Shown here one piece after another: positions 19,162-28,779 of a stretch of DNA of 64,000 nt. The notes under the pieces were generated by a model. It was not told the DNA's origin. It searched no databases and saw nothing but the letters and a program-made list of their open reading frames with translations. The position numbers were made by a program, and so were the translations under genes. This stretch comes from Leptolyngbya sp. FACHB-8 (GTDB lineage: Bacteria > Cyanobacteriota > Cyanobacteriia > Elainellales > Elainellaceae), in assembly GCF_014695575.1 (NCBI RefSeq), contig NZ_JACJOO010000080.1, positions 23,624-87,623 of the forward strand, written 5' to 3'. Position 1 is the stretch's first letter, and every line of letters starts with the position of its first letter.

Positions 19162-21720
19162 ATGGCCTATACAACAACCGCGAAGTCGTCTGCGACCCGT
19201 GTGTTATTGGTAGCTCCGCTTTCGGGTATGCTTTTACCGATTGACCGTGTTCCGGATCCAGTTTTTGCCCAGAAAATGGTGGGTGATGGCATTTCCATTG
19301 ATCCAACCAGTCAAATTTTGCAAGCTCCCTGTGATGGGGAAGTCATCCAATTGCATCCGTCCAACCATGCCATTACTCTTCGTACGGCAGAGGGCTTGGA
19401 AGTATTGATGCATATTGGTCTGGATACCGTAACGTTACGGGGTCAGGGATTTAGCCCGAAGGTGGCAGTGGGCGATCGCGTCAAAGTTGGAGATCCCCTC
19501 ATCGCCTTTGATGCTGATTATGTCGCGCTTCATGCTGTCAGCTTGCTGACCCAGGTCGTGATTACCAATAGCGATCGCGTGGCGCAATTCGTTCCACAAA
19601 CGGGCAACGTGGTTGCAGGCCGCGATATGGTGCTGGAACTCGCCCTCTCAGCTGCTGCCACCGGAGCCCTCTCCACGGAGGGAAATGTGGTGCGTTCCGA
19701 GGAAATTGTGATTCCGAACCCTGAAGGGTTGCACGCGCGGCCATCAGCGGTGCTGGTTAATTTGGCCAAGAAGTATAAGGCTGAGTTGCGGCTACGGCGT
19801 GGTAATGACCAGGCCAATGCCCGCAGTGTCGTTGCCCTGATGGGGATGCAAATCAACCGGGGAGATGTGGTTATTCTGGAGGGCCGGGGGGATGATGCGG
19901 AGGGGGCGATCGCTGAGCTCTCTGAAGCGATTCGTTCCGGTCTGGGTGAAGAGGGAGCAAAGCCAATGCCCGCTCCTTCTAGCATTGCCCAGATGGAAGA
20001 GGCTAAACCCGCCCCGCGCCCTCGTTCGGAGGACCCCAATGTGATTCTAGGCGTGGCCGCATCTCCGGGGATGGCTGTCGGTTACCTGCACCAGGTCAAA
20101 AATCAGGAAATTGCCGTAGAAGAGGTCGGGGGCACGCCGAATCAGGAACAGCGCAAGCTGGAACAGGCGATTGAACAGGCTCGATTAGAGGTGGAAGCTC
20201 TGCGGGCCAAGGTCCATGGCCAGGGGGATCCCAAGAAGGCTGCAATTTTTGCGGCTCACCAGGAAATTTTGGAGGATCCAGAGATTTATGACAGAACGGC
20301 AAGCCTGATTACCGAAGGGAAAAGTGCTGCTTATGCCTGGAAGCACGTGTATACCAGCCAGGCCAATCAGTTGGCAAAGTTGCAGAATACCCTCCTGGCT
20401 GAGCGAGCCAACGATTTGCGAGACGTTGGCGGGCGAGTACTCCGGATTCTGACCGGCGTGACGACAGAAACGGCAACCTATCCCGAACAGACCGTTCTGG
20501 TGGCTGAAGACTTGACGCCATCGGATATGGCTACCCTCGATCGCACCCGCGTCATTGGGTTCTGCACCGTGGCTGGTGGGTCAACGTCACACGTAGCAAT
20601 TTTGGCCCGATCAATGGATATTCCGGCGATCGCGGGTTCTGAAGAACGGGTAATGGGGCTAGCCGATGGCATGCCGGTCATCCTTGACGGTAGCAAGGGA
20701 CGTCTGCGGCTAAATCCCAGCTCTGAGGAAATGGAGAGCACCCGCCAGCGAATTCAGCGCGTGGCTGAGAAGCGAAAAGTAGACTTTGCTGCCCGTGAAC
20801 AAGCTGCTACCACTCGTGATGGCCACCCAATTGAAGTGGTTGCCAACATTGGCAACCAGGAGGAGGCCGAAAAATCTATTGGCCTCGGTGGTGAAGGGGT
20901 AGGCTTGCTGCGCACCGAGTTTGTCTTCATGGAAAGCGCCAGTGCCCCATCTGAAGAGGTGCAAAGCCAAATTTACGGTAACATCGCTGCTGTAATGAAG
21001 GGCCGTCCGGTTATCATTCGGACCCTCGATGTGGGGGGGGATAAACCTTTGCCCTATATGCCCATGCCCCACGAAGAAAATCCGTTTTTGGGAGAACGGG
21101 GGATTCGCATTGGCTTCGATCGCCCCGAAATTTTGCGTACCCAAATGCGAGCGATTCTCCGAGCTTCTCAGCAAGGCACTGTGCGGATCATGTTTCCCAT
21201 GATTGCGCGGCTGGACGAAATCCGCATGGCCAAAGCCATGTTAGAGGAGGAACGGCAACGGCTGGGGGTGGCTCCCATCGAAGTTGGCATCATGATTGAG
21301 GTGCCTTCGGCTGCGGTGATGGCTGACCAGTTTGCCCAGGAAGTCGACTTCTTCTCCATTGGAACAAATGACTTGACTCAGTACACCCTGGCGATGGACC
21401 GTGGCCATCCCAAATTGGCCCCCCTCATTGACGGTCTGGATCCAGGGGTACTGCGGTTGATTGACCTGACGGTGCGCGGAGCCAGCCGCTACGGCAAGTG
21501 GGTCGGGGTCTGTGGTGGAATTGGCAGCGATCCTCAAGCTATACCGATCCTCATTGGGCTGGGTGTGAAAGAGTTGAGCGTGAGCATACCCACCATTCCC
21601 AGCATTAAAGCCCAGATCCGTAACCTGAGCCTGGTAGAGTGCCGAGAATTAGCATCAAGGGCTTTGGCTGCAGAGACTGCCGCTGCTGTGCGCGACCTCA
21701 GCCCCTTCATCGAAGAGTAG
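19162..21720 (+). CDS. ptsP: PTS multiphosphoryl transfer protein EIIA-HPr-EI
   Basis: 852 residues that fuse three PTS proteins. EIIA-Glc type (about 12-165) with phospho-His84 (LMHIGLDTV); HPr (about 178-262) with phospho-His191 (EGLHARPSA) and a Ser222 at the position of the HPr regulatory serine; linker rich in Pro/Ala; enzyme I (about 293-850) with phospho-His477 (GGSTSHVAILARS), PEP-binding GLLRTEFVFM, IGTNDLTQY and the Cys of GVCGGIG. The same fusion is called NagF in proteobacterial GlcNAc systems. It takes phosphate from PEP and hands it to the EIIB of the next gene. GGGAGAG precedes the ATG. All phospho-acceptors are intact, so the chain should be functional. The next gene is 88 bp downstream. 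Confidence 0.95.
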   Translation: MAYTTTAKSSATRVLLVAPLSGMLLPIDRVPDPVFAQKMVGDGISIDPTSQILQAPCDGEVIQLHPSNHAITLRTAEGLEVLMHIGLDTVTLRGQGFSPKVAVGDRVKVGDPLIAFDADYVALHAVSLLTQVVITNSDRVAQFVPQTGNVVAGRDMVLELALSAAATGALSTEGNVVRSEEIVIPNPEGLHARPSAVLVNLAKKYKAELRLRRGNDQANARSVVALMGMQINRGDVVILEGRGDDAEGAIAELSEAIRSGLGEEGAKPMPAPSSIAQMEEAKPAPRPRSEDPNVILGVAASPGMAVGYLHQVKNQEIAVEEVGGTPNQEQRKLEQAIEQARLEVEALRAKVHGQGDPKKAAIFAAHQEILEDPEIYDRTASLITEGKSAAYAWKHVYTSQANQLAKLQNTLLAERANDLRDVGGRVLRILTGVTTETATYPEQTVLVAEDLTPSDMATLDRTRVIGFCTVAGGSTSHVAILARSMDIPAIAGSEERVMGLADGMPVILDGSKGRLRLNPSSEEMESTRQRIQRVAEKRKVDFAAREQAATTRDGHPIEVVANIGNQEEAEKSIGLGGEGVGLLRTEFVFMESASAPSEEVQSQIYGNIAAVMKGRPVIIRTLDVGGDKPLPYMPMPHEENPFLGERGIRIGFDRPEILRTQMRAILRASQQGTVRIMFPMIARLDEIRMAKAMLEEERQRLGVAPIEVGIMIEVPSAAVMADQFAQEVDFFSIGTNDLTQYTLAMDRGHPKLAPLIDGLDPGVLRLIDLTVRGASRYGKWVGVCGGIGSDPQAIPILIGLGVKELSVSIPTIPSIKAQIRNLSLVECRELASRALAAETAAAVRDLSPFIEE

Positions 21721-21731
21721 TTTGTCCGGGT

Positions 21732-21764
21732 AGACACCCATGGTTTGGAAAACGCTGGGTGTCT
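21732..21764. repeat. Hairpin between ptsP and nagE
   Basis: AGACACCCA...TGGGTGTCT stem 11 bp past the ptsP stop. No T tract, so it may trim or stabilise mRNA rather than end it. Confidence 0.5.
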
Positions 21765-21808
21765 TAAACCTTTCCATCTAAATAAATCCCTTCACGACGT
21801 TCGTCATT

Positions 21809-23749
21809 ATGTGGAAAAGAGCTTTTGCGCTATTGCAGCAGATGGGAAAGGCCCTGATGCTGCCTGTATCGGTGCTTCCGGTTGCTGGCTTGCTGCTGGG
21901 GTTGGGAAGCGCTCGTTTGATTGAACTGCAAAACCTGGAAAGTGGTGTGATTGACAAGGCTACCTTCTGGTGGTTGCCCGAATCTCTAGCGACCATTATG
22001 AAGGCGTCAGGGGATGCCATTTTTGGGGCCTTGCCGCTGATTTTTGCCATTGCCGTGGCGATCGCCTATACCGGTAACGACGGGGTTTCGGCTCTGGCGG
22101 CCACGGTTGGTTTCATGGTGTTCATCGCATCTCTGGGAGCGGTCGGAGCATTTCGAGAATTTGTCACTGAATCCCAGGTGCAGGAACTGATTCAGGCAGG
22201 GGACCCAACCCCTGCGGTATGGATGAAGCCCGTTCTGGGGATTGAAACGCTGGATACGGGGGTCTTCGGCGGTTTGATCATCGGTTGTATTGCTGCCTAT
22301 TTATTCAACCGCTTCTTCCGAATTCAGTTACCCCAGTATTTAGGATTCTTTGCCGGAAAGCGCTTCGTCCCGATTATTACCGGGTTGACGGCGATCGTCG
22401 TTGGGGTGCTGATGAGCATAATCTGGCCTCCTGTGGGTGGTGCGATCAATAACTTTGCGAACGCAGCGGCGAGTGGCAGCAACATACCAGTGTCGGCGGG
22501 GACCTATGCGTTGGTGGAGCGATCGCTCATCCCCTTCGGCCTGCACCACGTTTGGAACGTACCCTTCTTCTTCCAAATTGGTTCCTACACCGATCCGGTA
22601 ACGAATCAATTGGTACGGGGTGACATTAACCGCTTTTTTGCCGGGGATCCCACCGCAGGTATTTTAGGCGGGGGCTACTGGTTCAAAATGTTTGGCCTTC
22701 CAGCTGCGGCGATGGCCATCTGGCATTCCGCTAAGCCCAAAAACCGTGCAATCACGGGTAGTTTGATGGTGTCAGCCGCACTCACCTCGTTCCTGACAGG
22801 GATTACCGAACCGCTGGAATTCTCCTTCCTATTCGTTGCCCCGCTCCTCTATGTGATCCATGCCGTCATGGCTGGAATCTGTGATTTTCTGTTTGTGGCG
22901 CTGGGGGGACGGATGGGCTTTACCTTCTCCCAGGGGTTTATTGACTTTGCGCTGTTTAATCAGTTGGGTAACTGGAACGGCGACAAGGGCGAGGTTTGGA
23001 AACTCATCATTGGTGGCGGCATTGTGGTGGCGGCGGTGTATTATTTCGTCTTCCGCTTTGCCATTCGCGTTCTGGATTTCAAAACCCCAGGTCGAGAAGA
23101 TGAGGAGGTCACCCCCGAGGGCATTGGGGAGGTGGCTGCTGCGGCAGCCACGGGCGGTATGGCTGGAGAACTGGTACGGGCCTTTGGCGGTCGCAACAAT
23201 ATTGCAGTGTTAGACGCCTGTATTACCCGTCTGCGGGTTACTGTTGAGGATAAAGCCAAGGTGAACAAGGGCAAGCTAAAAGCTCTGGGAGCCACGGGGG
23301 TTTTGGAGGTGGGCAACAGTGTTCAGGCTATTTTTGGCCCTCGCTCTGAGAACTTGAAGACGGATATGAGTGAGTATCTCAAAACGGCTGGGCCAGAAGC
23401 TGATGTGGTTGAGGCTCCTCCTGCGAATCTGGTAGCAGCAGAGCCGACGAATGGAGTGGCGAGCCCTCCCGCTCAACAACGCGACCCCCAAGCGGCTCAA
23501 AAGGCAAGCACTATTATCCGTGCTTTGGGTGGGATACAGAATATTCGTCGAGCTGAGCCTGTGGCGCTCACCCGCTTACGGGTGGAAGTGGCCGACAGTA
23601 ACGCCGTCGATGAGGCAGGTTTACGGAATGCAGGGGCAGAAGGAATTCTGCGGTTACCAGAGGGGGTTTTACACATCCTTTTAGGTCTTGGAGCTGATCA
23701 ATATGCCAATGAGATTCAGAATCATCTGACTCAGGGGGCCGGTACTTAA
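21809..23749 (+). CDS. nagE: PTS N-acetylglucosamine transporter EIICBB
   Basis: 646 residues. EIIC membrane domain at about 1-425 (start [20 protein letters not shown]; signature [22 protein letters not shown]), linker, EIIB at about 450-530 with the phospho-Cys471 ([10 protein letters not shown]), then a second EIIB-like domain at about 565-645 in which the Cys is replaced by Ala586 ([10 protein letters not shown]). Specificity for GlcNAc (or glucosamine) is inferred from the nagB and nagA neighbours; EIIC alone would also allow glucose. The EIIA partner is the N-terminal domain of the upstream fusion protein. No Shine-Dalgarno is evident. Confidence 0.92.
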   Translation: MWKRAFALLQQMGKALMLPVSVLPVAGLLLGLGSARLIELQNLESGVIDKATFWWLPESLATIMKASGDAIFGALPLIFAIAVAIAYTGNDGVSALAATVGFMVFIASLGAVGAFREFVTESQVQELIQAGDPTPAVWMKPVLGIETLDTGVFGGLIIGCIAAYLFNRFFRIQLPQYLGFFAGKRFVPIITGLTAIVVGVLMSIIWPPVGGAINNFANAAASGSNIPVSAGTYALVERSLIPFGLHHVWNVPFFFQIGSYTDPVTNQLVRGDINRFFAGDPTAGILGGGYWFKMFGLPAAAMAIWHSAKPKNRAITGSLMVSAALTSFLTGITEPLEFSFLFVAPLLYVIHAVMAGICDFLFVALGGRMGFTFSQGFIDFALFNQLGNWNGDKGEVWKLIIGGGIVVAAVYYFVFRFAIRVLDFKTPGREDEEVTPEGIGEVAAAAATGGMAGELVRAFGGRNNIAVLDACITRLRVTVEDKAKVNKGKLKALGATGVLEVGNSVQAIFGPRSENLKTDMSEYLKTAGPEADVVEAPPANLVAAEPTNGVASPPAQQRDPQAAQKASTIIRALGGIQNIRRAEPVALTRLRVEVADSNAVDEAGLRNAGAEGILRLPEGVLHILLGLGADQYANEIQNHLTQGAGT

Positions 23750-23775
23750 AACCTGCACGGTGTGAAATAAAGATA

Positions 23776-23811
23776 GGGGGAGTTTTCTGGTAGCAGGGGA
23801 CTCCCTTTTTT
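23776..23811 (+). terminator. Terminator after nagE
   Basis: GGGAGT...ACTCCC stem followed by TTTTTT, 30 bp past the stop codon. nagB may therefore have its own promoter in 23812-23900. Confidence 0.65.
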
Positions 23812-23900
23812 AAGGGGCATCAGCGGTAAACACCTATAGCTGATAGGGTCGAGGGGCCATCACAATAAAAACCAGACGCGCAGGATATTAGGGAACAGCA

Positions 23901-24707
23901 ATGCGGTTGATTGTATGTGACAACGGTCAGGTTGGAGAGTGGGCGGCGCGATATGTGCGGCAGCGGATTGTGGAGTTTGGGCCAACGAGCGATCGCCCCT
24001 TCGTTCTTGGTCTGCCCACAGGTAGCACGCCTCGCGGGATGTATCGCCGTTTAGTCGAGTTTCACCGTGCGGGTGACCTCAGCTTTCGTCACGTCGTTAC
24101 TTTCAACATGGACGAGTATGTGGGACTGCCGAAGGATCATCCCGAAAGTTACCACACCTACATGCGCCAGAATTTCTTTGATCATGTTGACATCCCGGCT
24201 GACCAAATTCACATTTTGGATGGCAATACCGATAATCCCGATCGCGAGTGTGCAGCTTATGAAGCCAAAATTGAACAGTATGGCGGGATTGAGTTATTTA
24301 TTGGCGGTGTAGGGGAAGATGGTCATATTGCCTTTAACGAACCTGGTTCGTCTTTAAAGTCTCGCACGCGATTGAAGACGTTGACCTACAGCACCCGCCT
24401 GTCTAACTCCCGCTTCTTTCAGGATGATCTGAGTAAGGTGCCAAAATTAGCCTTAACCGTGGGAGTTGGCACGATCTTGGATGCCCGTGAGGTGATGATT
24501 CTAGCGCAGGGATTTAAGAAAGCCCAGGCCGTTCAACAGGCGATCGAAGGAGGCGTTAATCATATGTGGACTGTGTCGGCGTTGCAATGGCATCCGCGTG
24601 CACTCATAGCGTGTGATGACGATGCAACCCTGGAACTAAAAGTCAAGACGGTACGCTATTTCCGAGAAATGGAAGATCATTCAAGGATGTTAAAGAAGCA
24701 TTCTTAG
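23901..24707 (+). CDS. nagB: Glucosamine-6-phosphate deaminase NagB
   Basis: 268 residues, E. coli NagB length. Active-site residues line up: Asp71 (FNMDEY), Asp140 (GVGEDGH), His142 and Glu147 (IAFNEPGSS). The substrate phosphate loop [11 protein letters not shown] is present. It converts glucosamine-6-phosphate to fructose-6-phosphate plus ammonium, delivering GlcNAc carbon to glycolysis and nitrogen to assimilation. Start ATG has AGGGAACA upstream. Residues that form the allosteric GlcNAc-6-P site in E. coli were not checked. Confidence 0.95.
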   Translation: MRLIVCDNGQVGEWAARYVRQRIVEFGPTSDRPFVLGLPTGSTPRGMYRRLVEFHRAGDLSFRHVVTFNMDEYVGLPKDHPESYHTYMRQNFFDHVDIPADQIHILDGNTDNPDRECAAYEAKIEQYGGIELFIGGVGEDGHIAFNEPGSSLKSRTRLKTLTYSTRLSNSRFFQDDLSKVPKLALTVGVGTILDAREVMILAQGFKKAQAVQQAIEGGVNHMWTVSALQWHPRALIACDDDATLELKVKTVRYFREMEDHSRMLKKHS

Positions 24708-25086
24708 ATGATCTATAAAATGCTTCTGGGAGATAAGCTCGTGGTGTCTCAAACGTTATGCAATATCTATTACTACATCCACTTAATGAAGGATAAAGGT
24801 GCTATGTAGGTTGATTCCGTGCCGCTATAGGTGATTGTAGATATATGGATTTATAGTCGCTGTATAGCATATGATGTTGATTAAATTAAATAAGGCATTT
24901 CACTTGTATAGAATCACAAGCAGTTAATGTGTGGAGATTACCTCCACACATTAACTGCTGAATCGATCCATCCAGCACTGTAGAAATTGAAGAAATAAAG
25001 TGTCGCGATAGGATGAACTGTGCCGTTAAATTATTAGGTGTTGCAGGAAGTAAGGCCTGTAGTAGCTCAGTGTGGGAGTGAGGGGT
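24708..25086. other. Intergenic region nagB-nagA
   Basis: 379 bp, AT-rich, with one palindrome (24919-24959). No gene; it probably contains a separate nagA promoter. Confidence 0.5.
24919..24959. repeat. Palindrome in nagB-nagA gap
   Basis: Arms AGCAGTTAATGTGTGGAG and complement around ATTAC. Confidence 0.8.
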
Positions 25087-26238
25087 ATGAATCAGTACGC
25101 GTTGGTGAATGGGACATTTTACACGGGGATGGCGATAGTACGCGATCGCGCCCTCGTCATCGCTGGCGATCGCATCCACTCCTTCAGTTCCCTGGATGCA
25201 TTACCCGCCAATTGCCCCACGATCGATTTAGCTGGGGCCAACGTTTCCCCCAGCTTCATTGATCTGCAACTGAATGGCTGTGGTGGGGTGATGTTCAATG
25301 ACGCTATCACTGCGGAAACGTTGGACATCATGCACCAGACGAACTTACAAAGTGGAACTACCAGCTATCTGCCCACATTAATTACGGCTGGGGATAAAGA
25401 TATGCGGGAAGCGATCGCCCTCGTATCCCATTATCGTCAGGCCCACCCCTACCGGGTCTTGGGCCTGCATCTGGAGGGGCCATACCTAAACCCAACACGC
25501 AAGGGCATTCACAACGGCGATTTTGTTCGAAAGCCTGACTGGGAAATGTTGGAGGCGATCGCTGCTGCGGGCCGAGAGACGGTGAAGCTGGTGACCCTGG
25601 CTCCAGAACAGGCCAGTGCTGAACAAATTCAAGTGCTGACAGAGCAGGGCATTTTGGTGTCGGCCGGGCATACGGATGCCACCTATGGGGAGGCGATCGC
25701 TGGGTTTGATGCTGGGGTGAGGATGGCAACGCACCTGTTTAATGCCATGACCCCCTGGCAAGGACGCAATCCCGGTATGGTCGGGGCTGTTTTCTGTAGG
25801 CCTGATGTTTACGCTGGCATTATTGCAGATGGGCATCATGTTCATTTCGACAGCATTCGCCTATCCAAACAACTGAAGGGCGAGAAGCTGATTCTGGTTA
25901 CGGACGCAACGCCGCCTGTCGGGACTGACATGGCATCGTTCATGATTGGTGGGCAAGAGGTTTTCTATCGGGATGGAATGTGTGTGTCGGCAGATGGCAC
26001 CTTGGGTGGCTCGGCACTGACTATGATAGAAGCCGTTGCCAACTGCGTTCACCATGTTGATATTCCCCTGGAGGAAGCGCTTCGGATGGCGACTTTATAT
26101 CCGGCGCGGGCGATCGGCGTCGATGGTGAACTGGGCTGGATTGGGGAGGGGGCAATCGCTAACCTCGCCATTTTTAATGATGATCTGGAAATTGTTGGTG
26201 TGGTTGATGGTGGTCAGTACTTACCTGAAAGAAGGTGA
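25087..26238 (+). CDS. nagA: N-acetylglucosamine-6-phosphate deacetylase NagA
   Basis: 383 residues of the amidohydrolase superfamily. The metal and substrate motifs are visible: SFIDLQLNGCGGVMFND, HLEGPYLNP (metal Glu), SAGHTDAT and ATHLFNAM (metal His residues and substrate loop), and LVTDATPPVG with the catalytic Asp. It deacetylates GlcNAc-6-P to glucosamine-6-P for NagB. ATG at 25087 is chosen (GTGAGGGG just upstream); an in-frame GTG at 25072 would add five residues. No NagC-type repressor is found in the window. Confidence 0.94.
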   Translation: MNQYALVNGTFYTGMAIVRDRALVIAGDRIHSFSSLDALPANCPTIDLAGANVSPSFIDLQLNGCGGVMFNDAITAETLDIMHQTNLQSGTTSYLPTLITAGDKDMREAIALVSHYRQAHPYRVLGLHLEGPYLNPTRKGIHNGDFVRKPDWEMLEAIAAAGRETVKLVTLAPEQASAEQIQVLTEQGILVSAGHTDATYGEAIAGFDAGVRMATHLFNAMTPWQGRNPGMVGAVFCRPDVYAGIIADGHHVHFDSIRLSKQLKGEKLILVTDATPPVGTDMASFMIGGQEVFYRDGMCVSADGTLGGSALTMIEAVANCVHHVDIPLEEALRMATLYPARAIGVDGELGWIGEGAIANLAIFNDDLEIVGVVDGGQYLPERR

Positions 26239-26255
26239 TCCTTCACAGCAAGTCC

Positions 26256-26350
26256 TACGGTGTTAGTAGGTTGATTCAGTACAAAAGGTAGTGTGTGGCA
26301 CTACACGCCACACACTACCTTTTGCACTGAATTAACTTGAACAGTGCAAT
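26256..26350. repeat. Family A-like palindrome, copy 5 (diverged)
   Basis: GTTGATTCAGTACAAAAGGTAGTGTGTGGC and complement ending GAATTAACTTGAACAGTGCA; shares core with copy 4 at 18467. It starts about 20-30 bp after the nagA stop. Confidence 0.65.
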
Positions 26351-26526
26351 CAGGGGGGAGTATTAGAGACTCTGCTTGGGGACGCGCTGCTCCCCAAACC
26401 CCTCGGCTGGAGGACGGGGCACCTTCCCCCAGACCCCCTTGCGCTAAAGGGTTATTGATGGGAGGTGAATGTGGCGCTTCGCATCGGTGGGAGAGGATCA
26501 GCTTTATGCGCTGTTGGCAATGAGTG

Positions 26527-26658
26527 GTTTTAACGTCAGTCGGGTTAAGGGCTTTTTCGAGTGCCGCGCGAAGCGCGGCACTCGAAAAAGCCCATTATTG
26601 CGTGCGCGTCGCGCACGCAATAATGGGCGGTTCGGCTTTCCCGAACTGACGTGTTTTC
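26527..26658. mobile_element. Family B element, copy 1, with target duplication
   Basis: Element 26533-26652 (120 bp), ends ACGTCAGTCGGG and CCCGAACTGACGT, containing two hairpins with apices GCGCGAAGCGC and CGCGTCGCG. Flanks GTTTTA and GTTTTC (26527-26532, 26653-26658) look like a 6-bp target-site duplication with one change. Confidence 0.8.
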
Positions 26659-26705
26659 GGTTCAACTTGCTAGAGGAATTCTCCTAAAAAGCCTATTCAG
26701 CGGCT

Positions 26706-26812
26706 TAAGGAGGTTTCTGCATAAGAATTTACCTAGAATGTTGGTACTTTGCCCGCTTCGCGGGCAAAGTACCAACATTCTGGGGGTAATTCCATTACTG
26801 GAAATCTCCTAA
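26706..26812. mobile_element. Family E element, copy 1
   Basis: 107 bp including TAA flanks. Ends GGAGGTTTCTG and CTGGAAATCTCC, centre a perfect hairpin AGAATGTTGGTACTTTGCCC and complement (apex CGCTTCGCG). Copy 2 at 33170 has exactly the same length and ends but a different hairpin. Confidence 0.8.
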
Positions 26813-26885
26813 TTTTGTCTATGTTGGGTGGTGAGGGGTCTCGTATGCCACACCATCCAACACAGGTTGATTTCACCGTGCAGGA

Positions 26886-27662
26886 CTAGCTTAAGCCCTG
26901 AAATAACAGCCAGGACAGGAAAAAATTAGTCACAAAGATCGCTAACAAGGATGTCACCACAGCAGTCGTGGTCGATTGCCCGACCCCTTTTGCACCGCCC
27001 GTGGTGGTCAGCCCCCAACTGGAGCCAATAATGGCAATCAAAACCCCAAACACCACAGATTTGATGATGGCGCTGGTTAAGTCGGAAACCATCAAGAAAT
27101 TTTGAGCAGAATCAAGGAATACTTTGGGGTCAATACCAAACATCGTGTTGGCAATCAGTACCCCTCCAGACATCCCAGTGACGAACGACAGCAGAGACAG
27201 CAGCGGTAACATCAATCCGCAGGCAATTACCCGGGGAATTACCAGATAGTCGATGGGGTCGGTACGCAGCATATACAATGCGTCGATCTGTTCAGTCACC
27301 TGCATAGTGCCAATCTCGGCAGCAAAGGCCGAGCCAACCCGACCCGCCACGATCACAGCGGTCAGTACCGGAGCCAACTCGCGGGAAAGGGCCAGGGCCA
27401 ATACCCCCCCAACCGCAGTCCCTGCCCCCAAATTAATGAACTCGCGGGATACCTGAATGGTAAACACCATCCCCACAGTGGCAGCGGTGAGCAGGGCAAT
27501 CAGCAATGACCCCGGCCCCACCATAGCCATCTGTTCCATAATGTTGCGGCGGTGGATTTTCCCGCCTAACAGATGCACCAGCACCTGCCCTCCCAAGAAA
27601 ACGGCGGCGGTAAGACGCTCTGCCCACCGTCTCAAGCTACCTGTTCCCACATCCTGTGCCAT
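26886..27662 (-). CDS. mlaE: MlaE-family ABC transporter permease (Ycf63-like)
   Basis: 258 residues with about five membrane helices. Family blocks seen: MAMVGPGSLLIALLTAATVGMVFTIQ, SRELAPVLTAVIVAGRVGSAFAAEIGTM, VTEQIDALYMLRTDPIDYLVIPRVIAC. In Gram-negatives MlaE moves phospholipids between membranes; the chloroplast relative is TGD1. ATG at 27660-27662 has AGGTGG 6 nt upstream and is preferred over the TTG at 27692. No ATPase or MCE gene is adjacent, as often in cyanobacteria. Confidence 0.92.
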   Translation of the reverse strand: MAQDVGTGSLRRWAERLTAAVFLGGQVLVHLLGGKIHRRNIMEQMAMVGPGSLLIALLTAATVGMVFTIQVSREFINLGAGTAVGGVLALALSRELAPVLTAVIVAGRVGSAFAAEIGTMQVTEQIDALYMLRTDPIDYLVIPRVIACGLMLPLLSLLSFVTGMSGGVLIANTMFGIDPKVFLDSAQNFLMVSDLTSAIIKSVVFGVLIAIIGSSWGLTTTGGAKGVGQSTTTAVVTSLLAIFVTNFFLSWLLFQGLS

Positions 27663-27901
27663 GCTGCCACCTACTTGCTGTCGTCGTAACAAACGGCTTC
27701 ATGAACCCCTGTTAACCTGCCTTGCTCACTATATGAGAAGCCTACGCAAAATTTTCTGGCTTTTCTGAGAGCGATTTAAGATTTCTGGCATTCTACAGGC
27801 GATCGCCCTTCCACCCCTTATCGTAGAATTATCGCCTCTCTGCACGAAAAGCTTGCGCTTTTGTGCTGTCTGAGTTCGCTACATTGATCCCTGTCACCCT
27901 G

Positions 27902-28213
27902 ATGATTGACATGATGAGTTTGATGCGATCGCTCTTTATCGCCAGCTTTTTTGCATTCCTGGTACCGCTGCTGCTGCTAACCGGGCTTGTAGGAACCACG
28001 GCCCTGGCGAGCCACATTCCAGGTATTGCCCCCATTGGGCAAGAGCTGAATCAGTTAGTCCTACAATTTTTTCAAATTTTTGGCTCTGGCCACTGGATTA
28101 CAGGCGTACTAACGATTGCGGTGGCCTGTAGTCTCGTTGGGTTCCTCTTCGATGCTTACCTGGTGTTTTATCACCAATATCACCGTGCTGTTCACAATCA
28201 TCCGATGCAATAG
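27902..28213 (+). CDS. Small two-helix membrane protein
   Basis: 103 residues from the ATG at 27902 (a GTG at 27863 would add 13). Two hydrophobic helices, LFIASFFAFLVPLLLLTGLVGTTAL and GVLTIAVACSLVGFLFDAYLVFY, separated by a short polar loop, with a His-rich tail (HQYHRAVHNHPMQ). I do not recognise a family. It is divergent from mlaE with 240 bp between. Coding status rests on the clean membrane pattern and the following terminator-like hairpins. Confidence 0.6.
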   Translation: MIDMMSLMRSLFIASFFAFLVPLLLLTGLVGTTALASHIPGIAPIGQELNQLVLQFFQIFGSGHWITGVLTIAVACSLVGFLFDAYLVFYHQYHRAVHNHPMQ

Positions 28214-28363
28214 GGCATTACACCCGCTGGCTATGCTGACTACACCTCTTCCCTGGCTTGTCGACAAGCCAGGGATTTTGCGTATCTGGGCTGTTAAACC
28301 CAAAATTTTGCCTAGGAACCGCGGTAACACGCCAATCCATCCAAAATTTTGGGTTCAACAGCC

Positions 28364-28460
28364 TATATCGCTGTGCGGGTCGATTAAGTACGGTGGTGTG
28401 GGGCACTAAGTGCCCCACACCACCGTTGCTGTACTTAACGCACTTGCACATTGCTATATA
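28364..28460. repeat. Family A palindromic element, copy 6
   Basis: TATATCGCTGTGCGGGTCGATTAAG to GCACTTGCACATTGCTATA with the GGTGGTGTGGGGCAC core; the centre reads GGGCACTAAGTGCCC here. Confidence 0.85.
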
Positions 28461-28488
28461 TCGCTTTATATCGTTTGGTTAGAATCGA

Positions 28489-28536
28489 TTGTTTTTGGAA
28501 AGCTGTGTGCAGCAAGGCTTTCCAAAAACAATCCTG
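28489..28536. repeat. Hairpin next to family A copy 6
   Basis: GATTGTTTTTGGAAAGC...GCTTTCCAAAAACAATC stem with a loop rich in G and C; enclosed by TATA ends that resemble family A, so it may be a further core variant. Confidence 0.65.
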
Positions 28537-28779
28537 CTGCTTCTAAGCGCGTAGTGCTATATAAAGAGATTTTGCCGGAATGAGCGGAGAGCCGCCTAGC
28601 TCGTTGGAAGGCTATAGTGGACGGTGGATTAAGTGGACCCTGAGATCGACATCTCAGAAACCTTCAAGCTCAATCCCTGTCTTTAGTTTCCTGGGTTACC
28701 ATGCCGAGGGGTGGCTATAGCAAGCCAACCTTCAAGGTTTAGAGTCCCCCACGTTTCGTTCATCGCACTTAGAAATTTT

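Larger units (their letters stand above)
26239..26885. other. Intergenic region with three different mobile palindromes
   Basis: 647 bp between nagA and mlaE, occupied by family A (26256-26350), B (26533-26652) and E (26706-26812) elements. The 72-codon frame at 26469 runs through the family B element and is not a gene. Confidence 0.7.
28214..28779. other. Intergenic region with palindromes
   Basis: 566 bp. Short hairpin TGGCTTGTCGACAAGCCA (28254-28271), a longer stem CCCAAAATTTTG...CAAAATTTTGGG (28299-28352), a family A element (28364-28460) and another hairpin (28489-28536). No gene. Confidence 0.6.

Noticed and set aside
23812..23900. glmS-type ribozyme or other riboswitch upstream of nagB
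   Set aside because: The gap is only about 90 nt after a terminator and shows no ribozyme core.
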